This document shows positions 55,504-64,000 of a stretch of 64,000 bases of DNA, piece by piece. The DNA is taken from contig WNNJ02001739.1 in NCBI GenBank assembly GCA_012934845.2, positions 372,001 to 436,000 of the forward strand, in the 5' to 3' direction. The position numbers were made by a program, and so were the translations under genes. A model generated the notes under the pieces. It ran no database searches. It was given only the letters and a program-made list of their open reading frames with translations, and was not told where the DNA came from. Source of the DNA: Pomphorhynchus laevis (lineage: Eukaryota; Acanthocephala; Palaeacanthocephala; Echinorhynchida; Pomphorhynchidae). Within the stretch, counting starts at the first letter, position 1; each line of letters starts with the position of its first letter.

Positions 55504-57177
55504 GTGGAATTAGCTATTCATTCCTATTCAGATATTCCAATAATTTACTTTTATGTTATTTCAACGACTTCAGCAGATTATCTATTCAAACTTCCTCTAT
55601 CTATTCACTATGAACTTCCTAGCGTATCGAGTCCTTCAAATGATAGCGATCAGTTACTTTCATCTGATATTATAGATCACCCTATATTATCCAGTGTCGA
55701 ATTCTCTCTTCTGGATGTATTCGATGAGCTTAGAAAATCAAAACCTTCGTCCATTAGTGGTCCTGATAATATACAATCGATCGTATTGCGAGAGGCTGCA
55801 TCGGCACTATGCTTTCCGCTTTGGCTTAATTTTCGTTGCTCCATAGATTCAGGAATTTTACCTTTTGAGTGGAAAAAAGCCACCATTAAACTCATTTTCA
55901 AGAAAGGTTCAAGATCTGCTGCTAGGAATTATAGACACGTGAGCCTAACTTGTGAGGCATGCAAGATTCTGGAAAAGCTAATTTTGCGCTCTCTGACATC
56001 ATACATAGAAAAATATTGTATTCTAAATGTTCATCAACATAGTTTCCGACATGGGTGGTCCACTACTACTAATTTAGTTAGTGCACGGGCTAGCTGGTGT
56101 GATTCCTTGAAGGTTGGATACGGAGTTGATATTCTGTTTTTCGATTTATCAAAGGCCTTCGATAGGGTTAATCATACCATTTTAATTAGTACATTATTTG
56201 ATGTGGGCATTAGAGGTAGTATCCTTCGATGGTTAAATTGTTTCCTCTAAGATAGGTTATTTGCGGTGAAAGTTAAAAACACTTTATCACGTTGGCGAAC
56301 AATGTCGAGTGGCGTACCTCAAGGTTCAGTCATAAGTCCTACTCTGTTCAACATATATGTCAACGACATATGTCATGTTAATTGCTCATTTTCGATGTAC
56401 GCCGATGATATCAAAATTTTGAATGGTATTCGGGATCTTTCAGATCATAACCGGCTTCAGAAGGACATAGATTTCAAACACTCGTGGTGAAACTTACATA
56501 ATCTTACTATTAACATAGAAAAGACCTATCACATGCATTTAGGTCAGTTGATGTACTCCGGCTCGTACACTTTAGGCGGTGCTACCATTAAGAATGTTGA
56601 TCAAGTCAAGGATCTCGGTATTATATTATCTAATCTGTCATCGGGTCCTCATGTAAGATATATTGTAAGCAAATGTCAACGCATCCTATGGCTACTACGA
56701 AAAACGCTAGGTTTAATAGATGTTGACTCATTTAGGGTTCTGCTCCCCTCGATTGTCCTTTCTCATATGCTATATGCTTCATCGGCAGTCTTTCCGCAAT
56801 TTTAGGGTGATTTGCGTTTACTTGAGGGCATTCTCTGTGAAGCTAGTCATATGGTTTCTTCTATTCGAGATATTCCCTACCCTCAGAGACTAGAAATTCT
56901 AGGCATATGCGATGTTGAGATGTCCTTAATTAAAGCAGATTTGATGTTGGTGTGGAAGACACTGTACTCTTCTAAGCACGTTTAAAACCCTCTATTTACA
57001 CTTTCTGTTAATGAAAATCTACGAGGACACAAGCTTAAACTGGTACACAAACTGAGACCGAAGCGGAACAGAGGTGACATAAGACATTGGAATAAATTAC
57101 CATCTACTGTTGTTGAGGCCACACATGTATCAAAATTGAAGAATTATCTTCGTGCTGAATTCCGCCTTGAATCCTGA
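55504..57177 (+). pseudogene. CR1-like LINE reverse transcriptase with four in-frame stops
   Basis: One continuous frame of 558 codons from fingers to the natural stop, interrupted only by in-frame stops ending at 56250, 56490, 56805 and 56985. Motifs: FEWKKATIKLIFKKGSRSAA, motif A DILFFDLSKAFDRVNHTILI, motif B MSSGVPQGSVISPTLFNIYV, catalytic MYADDIKIL, thumb and tail ENLRGHKLKLVHKL and HWNKLPSTVVE. It lacks the endonuclease (5'-truncated). The 3' tail has AAGCTTTGCTCT and AATAATAATAAAA at about 57272. Decay by point mutation without any frameshift is unusual for this window. Confidence 0.9.
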
Positions 57178-57740
57178 CTTGTTTCAGCTATTTTGTTGAC
57201 TATTTTTTATTTCTCTCTATTTTTACTGTGATGCCCCTGTTTTAAGCTTTGCTCTTTTGGCGGTCAATGAATAATAATAAAACAGGAATAACTCGTGCAG
57301 CCAGATGCGAACGCCGATTTTTACGCAAATAACGATGTCGCAACATGAAGGCGTGGCCACGTAATCTTTCGTCAGTACGCATTTCGTATAGGGATTTCGG
57401 GGATCATCTGGGTTATGTATCGATTTCCATAGTTTCGAGCTCTGAAGGATGACAATGAGTGTATATTTCACTGCCTCAATCGCTATTAATATGTTAAATT
57501 TTTCAGTCCATAAACTTTTTTAGAAGCTCGTCATGAAATATGTTATGTTCCATTCGTAGCTCTTCACTTCTAGTCGTAGGAAATTAAACTGCGAAACATT
57601 TAATGGTTGCATTCAAACAGAGAGCCGTAAATAAAACTCCGAACGTCTAAATCCTCAATCTACCAAAGCATATGTTTATCCTTCCGAAAATGCGATTTGC
57701 TTTAGCGCAAGTATACTCTGTATTCTTATGAGTGCTGAAA
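57178..57740. other. Non-coding spacer
   Basis: No recognised gene. The LINE tail ends near 57285. Confidence 0.45.
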
Positions 57741-59665
57741 TTATCCGATATTATCCGATTCCTACTTTTCTCGACGCCGTTCACATCTCATTCTTTTACG
57801 TACTAAACGTAATCTCATTCGGCGAAATCAACTCGAGTCATCTTCCAACTCTAAATTTCATTGGAAAATCTTAAACTCAATTCTTTCACGATCATCTATT
57901 CCTTCTAATATAAATCCTGATGACTTTTCTTATCAAAGAAAAAAGTCTTACTTACTAAGCTATCTAATTTACTTTCCTTACTACCCATAGCCCCCTTGTA
58001 TCCTCTCTTTTCTTTAAATACTTCCTTCCCAGAACTATTCTACCTTCTTCCCGTTTCGTCTGATGAAGTTTCTTCGGTTCTGATGTCATTACTTAATAAA
58101 ACATCTCCTTCTAACGCAATTCCCACTCACTTACTTATCTAGATAACCCTTCCTAATCATATAGTTCAACTCGGGGAATCCGTAGCCGTACATTTGCTTC
58201 AATCTGGAAATGCGCCACTGTTCATACTTTCATCAAAAAGCAATCTCTCAACTCCTGACTACCATCTTCGTACCGTCCTATCTCACTTCTCCCAACTCTC
58301 TCTAATATCCTTGAGCGTCTCGTTCTCAATCAAGTTAATACAAATATATTTTCCTCCAACTTATTTCCGCCCTTCCAAGCCGTTTTTCGCTCTAATTACT
58401 CTACTGTAATTGCCTGTCTTAAAGTTTATAACGACTTACTCATATCACGCGATCATAAATTATGAAGTGTCATAGTTTCTCTTGATCTATCGTCTGATTT
58501 TGACATCGTCCATCATTCGATTCTTCTCCATCGCCTTCGTCATAATTATGGCTTCTCTGGGAGCACTGTATCATGATTGTCTTCATATCTATCAACACGT
58601 ACATTTCGCATCTATTCTAACTCTTCTCTCTCACATCCTTCATCCATCCCGTCCGGTGTTCCACAAGGCTCAGTATTAGGCCCTATACTTTTCTCTCTTC
58701 TTCTTGGTGATTTGTCTTCGATTTCTCATACATTTAACTTCCATGTTATGCAATATGCTGATGACATTCTCATCTATGCTCATGCACCTGTTTATCGTAT
58801 TCACGATCTTAGTGCTTCTGCTTCCGACTGTCTTGTCTCAATTTCCAATCATCTTTCTTCCCTTCGCCTTTCTCTGAATCCTGATAAATCCAAAATTATG
58901 TGGATCCTACCTCGACGCCTCGGCTTAGAACCTCCATACGCATCATTAAATTCTACAATTCTTCCTATCGTTGATAATCTCGTTTTCCTGGGTTTCCATT
59001 TCGGCAAACGACTTTCACTTAAACCTTTCGTTAGAGATAAAGTACGCTCATCTACCTTGATACTCCGCAACCTCCGTCAAGTTCGTAGATTGATCGATTT
59101 CCCTTCTTGTATGACTCTCATATCTTCTCTCCTTTTTTCTAGACTCGATTATTGTCTTAGTCTATTTTCCAACTAACCTAAATCCACTCTTCGTCCCCTA
59201 CAACGCATCGTCAACGCAGCCGTCCGAATTATCCTCCACCTTCGTCGTTTTGATCATACATCCTACCATTTTGCTTCTCTCGATTTACCTACAATTTATT
59301 GTCGTGTTCTAATTCGTCTTCTCGTTGCTTTCCGCCTTGTAACTTTTCATACCCCTTCATTTCTCAACTTTCCTATTCTTGATAATTCTCGTCCTGTTTA
59401 CTGTTCCTTGCGTTCCTGTAATTCCCTTCTTTTACATGTCCCTAATTACTCTATATCCTTTGGACTCCGCTCCTTCCTGGTGGCTGCTCCTCTATCGTGG
59501 AATCATCTGCCCATTCATATACGCCAATCAACTTCCCTGCTGTGCTTCAAACGCCAAATCCGATCCCATTTAAACAATTTATCTGCTTGACTTTTTCATT
59601 TTTTTGTGGACTTGTAAGAGTGCAGCTGGTACGCATTTGCCACGTTAAATAAATTATTGTTATTA
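57741..59665 (+). pseudogene. LINE family A reverse transcriptase and 3' tail
   Basis: EN-RT linker and fingers in broken frames from about 57750 (VSSDEVSSVLMSLLNKTSP at about 58050). The best frame, 58577-59176 (199 codons), carries IPSGVPQGSVLGPILFSLLL, intact QYADDILIY, LNPDKSKIMWILPRRL and RDKVRSSTLILRNLRQVRRL. Tail blocks are at 59408-59590. The 3' end has a weaker form of the hairpin at 59619-59633 and a TTATTATTATTA end at 59670. It abuts the R2-like fragment. Confidence 0.85.
59619..59633 (+). promoter_or_regulatory. Family A 3'-tail hairpin, variant
   Basis: AGTGC-AGCTG-GTACG aligns with the perfect hairpin at 13634-13649, between CTTGTAAG and CATTTGCCACGT. It keeps four pairs, one a G-U. 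Confidence 0.45.
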
Positions 59666-59670
59666 TTATT

Positions 59671-60674
59671 AAGTCATTCACGGAAAGTGTCTTTGGAAGT
59701 ATTATACCAAGCCAGGTATTGGATGCTATCTCGCTGCCACTAAAGTACGGAGGAATGGATATTCGGATACCCTCACATATAGCTGACAGTAAATACATGA
59801 AATCAAAACTTCAAACAGACTTATCTAAATATCAGGCACGCTATTTGACATATAAATAGAACGAGAAAATATTATTAGAATTTTGAGGCAAGAAAAAGAT
59901 ATGGAATATGTTTAAAAAAAGATGATCTGATAGAAAGGTCAGACGACCACATTCGAAGAGTTTCGGATAATGCGAGCATGAAAGGTTCGTTTAACTGGTT
60001 GAATATTAGCCTGATTGATGACAGACAAATACGCCTAAGCAAAACTCAGTTTCAAAATGCCCTTGCAGCTCGCTATGCAGTGAAAAGAAATGACGATCCA
60101 AATAAATGTTCATGCGGAGAACTTTTTGATATTTAACATGCTCTCTCATAGCAAGAAAGGAGGTATAATATATGCCCGTCACGATGCGATCCGCGACACG
60201 TTAATAAGGCTGTTGAATACCACGTGTTCTGATGTGAGGAAAGAACCCTCACAAATGCCTATAGCAGATGAAGTGACATTTCAAAATAACGCGACTACTA
60301 AAGCAAATAATGCACGACTTGATATTTCATGTCTTGGCCTCACTGATGTACCGATGGAGCGATCCTATATGGATATTACGGTTTTTAACACATTAGCCCC
60401 ATCATATAACGCAGAAGCGCTAAGCACATTCAAGTATCATGAGTCACGTAAACGATCAAAGTATACCGAACGAGTCAGCTATACAGAAAACGGAAATTTC
60501 TTACCTATTGTAATGTCAACTTATGAAGGTATTGGCAGTGTTGCACTAAAAATACTAACACATGTTGTGCACATCAAAACAGAAAACACAAAAAAGCTTT
60601 ATCCCACAACTATCAATCGGTTACGATGCATTTTAGGCTGTGTAATAGCAAAGGCTAATTCTGCGTGCATATAA
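59671..60674 (+). pseudogene. R2-superfamily-like LINE, C-terminal part
   Basis: Thumb: about 59675-59790 (VLDAISLPLKYGGMDIRIPS). Then a shift, KGSFNWLNISLIDDRQI near 59985, and the knuckle CSCGELFDI, with a stop before HALSHS, where HALSC is expected. The restriction-like endonuclease is at 60150-60400: RHDAIRDTLIRLLNTTCSD, ANNARLDISCLGL, ERSYMDITVFNTLAPS. The tail is RKRSKYTERVSYTENGNFL. It is the same lineage as the 30.8-37.7 kb copies. Upstream palm and N-terminus are missing. Confidence 0.85.
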
Positions 60675-60743
60675 TATTCTAAAGAGCATCAAATACAGAC
60701 GAACAATAACGCCCTACTTGTATATTGATAATCTGATTTACAA

Positions 60744-61330
60744 TCATACAACGGGACCCTTAGAAGGGTAATCTTTCAAATGTACTTTTGGTGAATAAAT
60801 GATTTCTTCAAAAAAATTATATGCACATTTGTCAGTATTAATAACTAGATAATTCTCAGTTGTCCACGGAGCTAGAATATTGAGATCAGTCTGTGGAATT
60901 TTAAGATTGTAATCATTAACAATACACCTGTAAAGTTTCAAATCATCCACATATAGTAAAGCTTTGTAGTTCAATAAAGCAGGAAGCTCGTTCACGTACA
61001 AATTGAACAAAATCGATTCTAAAATCGACACTTTGGGCACTCCGGTATGTATTCAAAACCATTCAGTCATAACCCCATTGACTCGAACAGCACAAATTAG
61101 TTTAGGTATGATACAATTCAATTGATAATCAAAGGATTAAAACGATATTTGATTAGTTTATCAATGAGGATGTGATGATTAATTGTGTCGAACGCACTCG
61201 AGAAATCTACAAAAATCACATCCGTATCAAGACCAACTCGAAACGCTCATCCAATCATCTCGGATAATTAATAAATTTTAACATTTTGATCTATGCGATC
61301 GGAATCCATGTTGTGCAACATGCAAGATGT
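60744..61330 (-). pseudogene. CR1-like LINE reverse transcriptase fragment
   Basis: Minus strand: HGFRSHRSKC near 61310-61280, motif A DVIFVDFSSAFDTINHHILI at about 61230-61170, motif B degraded (VSILESILFNLYVNEL), catalytic LLYVDDLKLYR at about 60955 (YVDD in place of YADD), then TENYLVINTDKCAYNFF. Stops lie between motifs A and B. Confidence 0.8.
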
Positions 61331-61624
61331 TACAAAATAAACCGTGTCCATTTACGTTTTGCAAAATTAAACGTTTTAGGAACTTACAACAAATGCAATA
61401 CTAACGAGTATGTAATTTTTCACACAAAGACGATCACCTTTGTTGAAAATTGGACGGATTATAGATTTAGACCACTCCTCGCAAATCACAGAGTTTGTTA
61501 GAGAAAACAAGTATCCGATGCAAATGTTGGCAAATATATAATAATAGATTTTCTTAAAAAAATATATACAGGATGAATAAAAGATACATAAATTAAGAAA
61601 ATCTTATTTTCATGTAATTCTGTC

Positions 61625-62860
61625 TCATTGTCCATTCCGTCTACATAATAACTCTACGGCCTCAGGTCCAGAGGGATCTGAGCCCCCGGCCGCACCAGCG
61701 CGCCGCCTTCCGCCTGAACCATTCGGGTATCTCACACTCCTAAGAATCCAGTCGAGACGGACTATGGTAGGTAATCTCGAGATGAGAAGCTTGAGAAACC
61801 TTAGCATTTGTTCTGGGGACGTCCTCTTGAAAAAGAAGACTAATCCCGAGATAGTCCAAGTACACCAGAGGCGCACTTGGGTTTTCCAATTCAATGACAG
61901 ATGCTGAGCCCGTTTCAGGGCCCACCTAGCTCTCTTCAGGAAACATTTAAGTCTATCTAGGTCAGCTTTCGCCGACCAATTCACCGTTACGGTGAATCCC
62001 AGATATTTTACTCGACTCGTGAAGATAGGGAGTGCTTCAGGCTGCAAAATGGATGAGAGCGTAAAGAGTGCTAATCTCTTAAGCTTCTTTTTGGTGGCAT
62101 GGGCGCCATGAAAGACGACCACGTGAGATTTTTCGAAGTTTAAAACGATATTGTATGAGGGTAACTGTTCTTTTAATTTTAAAAAGAAACGGCTGATGTC
62201 GAGACTACATCTTTGCACCTGCGTCCAGTAAACAGGGCTGTGGTATCATCAGCATATACCACAAGATGTTGATCACGTTTAAATGCCTTGAATAGAACAA
62301 TAAAGGCAGCAAGATACAATATAGGAGAAAGTGGGGAACCTTGAGGCACACCCTTAATAGGGTAGAACTAACGCGCATCAGGGTCGTTTTCATAGTAAAA
62401 TCGCTTGGTGTACAGCAGAATCTCCACCCTGTTCACAATCCTTACAGGCAACCCGAGGGACCTGAGAGAAGAGATCACAAAGGAAACGGAGATGCGGTCA
62501 AATGCAGCAGAAAAGACAATAAAAACAGCCACAGCAAGCTGATGACTGTTATCCTTACAAAACTGGTGCACTTACCAATTGCTGAATGGACCGAGCGACC
62601 TCTGACAAACACATGAAAACTTGGCTGGATTAAATTACGCCAACTTAAGTGGACGCAGATTATATGCGCACGCGCTTTTTCGTAGATGGAGATAAGGGAA
62701 TTTTGAATCGAAATGGGCCGCAGGTCTTTAGGACATGAAATCAATTTTCCCTTAGGTAAAAATATTCTACGGATGATGTTGATGTTGGCTACATCGGATG
62801 GTGAGGCTAAAAGCATCGTGATGGCCACTTCTCTTCTCTTGTGAACTGTCAAAAGCTAAC
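61625..62860 (-). pseudogene. APE-type LINE reverse transcriptase, unplaced clade
   Basis: Minus strand in broken frames. 62852-62620: NINIIRRIFLPKGKLISCPK, LRPISIQNSLISIYEKA, HVFVRGRSVHSAIG. 62571-62368: FIVFSAAFDRISVSFVISSL (motif A with the first Asp lost). About 62345-62255: GVPQGSPLSPILYL, VVYADDTTALF. 62218-61625: thumb, VKYLGFTVTVNWSAKADLDR, KCFLKRARWALKRAQ. The last ~60 codons are GC-rich (GSGGRRRAGAAGGSDPSGP), unlike the surroundings. It is not close to the other LINEs here. An R1/LOA-like or Jockey-like origin is possible. Confidence 0.75.
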
Positions 62861-62869
62861 ATAACACGT

Positions 62870-63725
62870 CCGAGATATCGTTGATGCTTCAATCAACCAA
62901 ACAGGATTTGTCAAAAATTGTAGAACTACTGACGCCATTCATGCAGCACGACTGATCCTCGAAAAGCATGTGGAGAAAAATCAACCCTTTCACGTTGCAT
63001 TCTTGAACTTGGAGGAAGCATTTGATTGTATCCCACACGAATTAATCGACTACGCACATCGCCAGAATCAAGTACCGGAGCATCTAATCCGATGGGTGAT
63101 GCTGCTCTATGAGAATATCATATCAGAGTTTTGAGTGCAGCTGGAATGACGTAATCATTTCAAATATCAGTGGGCGTCCCCCAAGGAAGCGAATTCTCGC
63201 CGGCCCTATTTAACAAGTCATGGATGCTATAACGCTTAATATCCAAAGACATTCCCTAAACCATTCTCTACGCAGACGATGTCATGCTGACAACGGACAA
63301 CAAGCACGATCTCGAGGAATTAACAAAAGTGTGGAATATCCGACTCGCACAATACGAACTACTACTTAATCTAGACAAGATAAAAAACCTCACAACAAAT
63401 CAGGAAAAAAAGTAGTACAATCAACATCAATGACATCGATTTGCTGCGCATGGATAAGTTCAAGTACATCAAAACCATACTTTCGGCAAGCGGTGATCTA
63501 TGTCATGAAATCACGACACGAATCAAGTACTGTGGCCAAAATGGTGAGTGACAACAACCGCTTTGTGATCGTTGAATTAAAGACCACCTGAAATCAAAGA
63601 TATACCGCTAAGTCATTCGCCCAGTTGCTATGTACGGAACAGAGTGCATGTATATTCCCAAATCAGCGGACCGACGCCTAGCGGTCATGGAGACTAAAAT
63701 GCTGCGATAAATGATTAGAAATGAA
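62870..63725 (+). pseudogene. RTE-clade LINE reverse transcriptase fragment
   Basis: Typical RTE/BovB signature: GFVKNCRTTDAIHAARLILE, HVAFLNLEEAFDCIPHELID (motif A Asp changed to Asn), VPEHLIRWVMLLYENI. Then, in shifted frames, ISVGVPQGSEFSPALFN, LYADDVMLTT, HDLEELTKVWNIRLAQYELL, DKFKYIKTILSASGDLCHEI, YGTECMYIPKSADRRLAVME and TKML. Frameshifts and stops throughout. The lineage is common in nematodes and some other animals. Confidence 0.85.
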
Positions 63726-63749
63726 TTGATGATGAATATCATTCGTTTA

Positions 63750-64000
63750 TTATCTCCACAAATATTCAGACAGTATTGGAAACATATCTAGAACCCCTTC
63801 ATTTACACGCCGTAGCCACATCTCTGTTTTGGATTTGAAAGCTGTAATATTATCTGCTAACTTAAACACTGTTGTCATTCTCCCCTCAAGTGACAAGTTC
63901 AGATCATTGAGAAAACCGAATATATCACACAAGTAAGCCAACCTTGACAATCGTACGCTGTCGCTGAAAAATACTGCCATAGGTGATTCTTTTTCTTCTA
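63750..64000 (-). pseudogene. hAT-type (ZBED5/SCAND3-like) transposase fragment
   Basis: The minus-strand frame from the window's right edge reads VFFSDSVRLSRLAYLCDIFG, FLNDLNLSLEGRMTTVFKLA, then FKSKTEMWLRR and DMFPILSEYL. This matches the 'LAYL.DIF..LN.LN.S+QG' stretch of hAT-derived transposases such as ZBED5/SCAND3. It ends with a stop near 63750, so it is probably truncated. The rest lies outside the window. Confidence 0.75.

Overview
This is an AT-rich animal (metazoan) genomic window. It contains two recognisable host genes in a dense bed of decayed retrotransposons. The evidence for an animal is spliced genes with GT-AG introns (several only 45-49 bp), a TFDP (E2F dimerisation partner) gene, a TCF25 gene, and a LINE mixture typical of invertebrates: CR1/Jockey-like, RTE, and R2-superfamily-like elements with a restriction-like endonuclease. 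I see no operons, Shine-Dalgarno sites or CRISPR arrays. The RTE fragment resembles those common in nematodes, but the species cannot be fixed from the sequence.

Layout. 1-3.8 kb: pieces of one APE-type LINE family (here 'family A') and a 20-bp minisatellite. 3.8-8.4 kb: a decayed, nearly full-length CR1-like LINE on the minus strand, interrupted by a Ty3/Gypsy end. 8.4-10.9 kb: AT-rich dispersed repeats. 10.9-13.0 kb: a decayed LINE of an R2-like lineage (minus). 13.6-15.9 kb: two family A 3' ends (minus). 16.46-18.28 kb: intact TCF25 in one open exon (+). 18.3-30.7 kb: gene-free, with inverted repeats, palindromes, a 22-bp tandem array and a ~370-bp satellite. 30.7-38.2 kb: a head-to-tail row of restriction-like-endonuclease LINEs (+), one almost complete. 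38.25-41.9 kb: the most complete family A copy (+). 42.0-42.96 kb: another LINE piece. 43.4-49.0 kb: the TFDP gene (minus) in seven recognised exons, with one 2.7-kb intron that carries a hammerhead-ribozyme-like motif and degenerate relatives. 49.3-54.2 kb: a CR1-like LINE (minus) with an intact 996-residue EN-RT ORF and a damaged ORF1, its 5' end duplicated in tandem. 54.2-64 kb: further CR1, family A, R2-like, unplaced and RTE fragments, ending in a hAT-type transposase piece.

How the parts relate. TCF25 (ribosome-associated quality control) and TFDP (cell-cycle transcription) are unrelated functionally. Everything else is mobile-element sequence. Two links between elements stand out. ORF1 proteins of at least two LINE families share a short cysteine finger resembling half a PHD finger. 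The R2-like elements share a compact N-terminal cysteine cluster and are separated by TAA/TTA-rich tracts, which suggests a common insertion preference.
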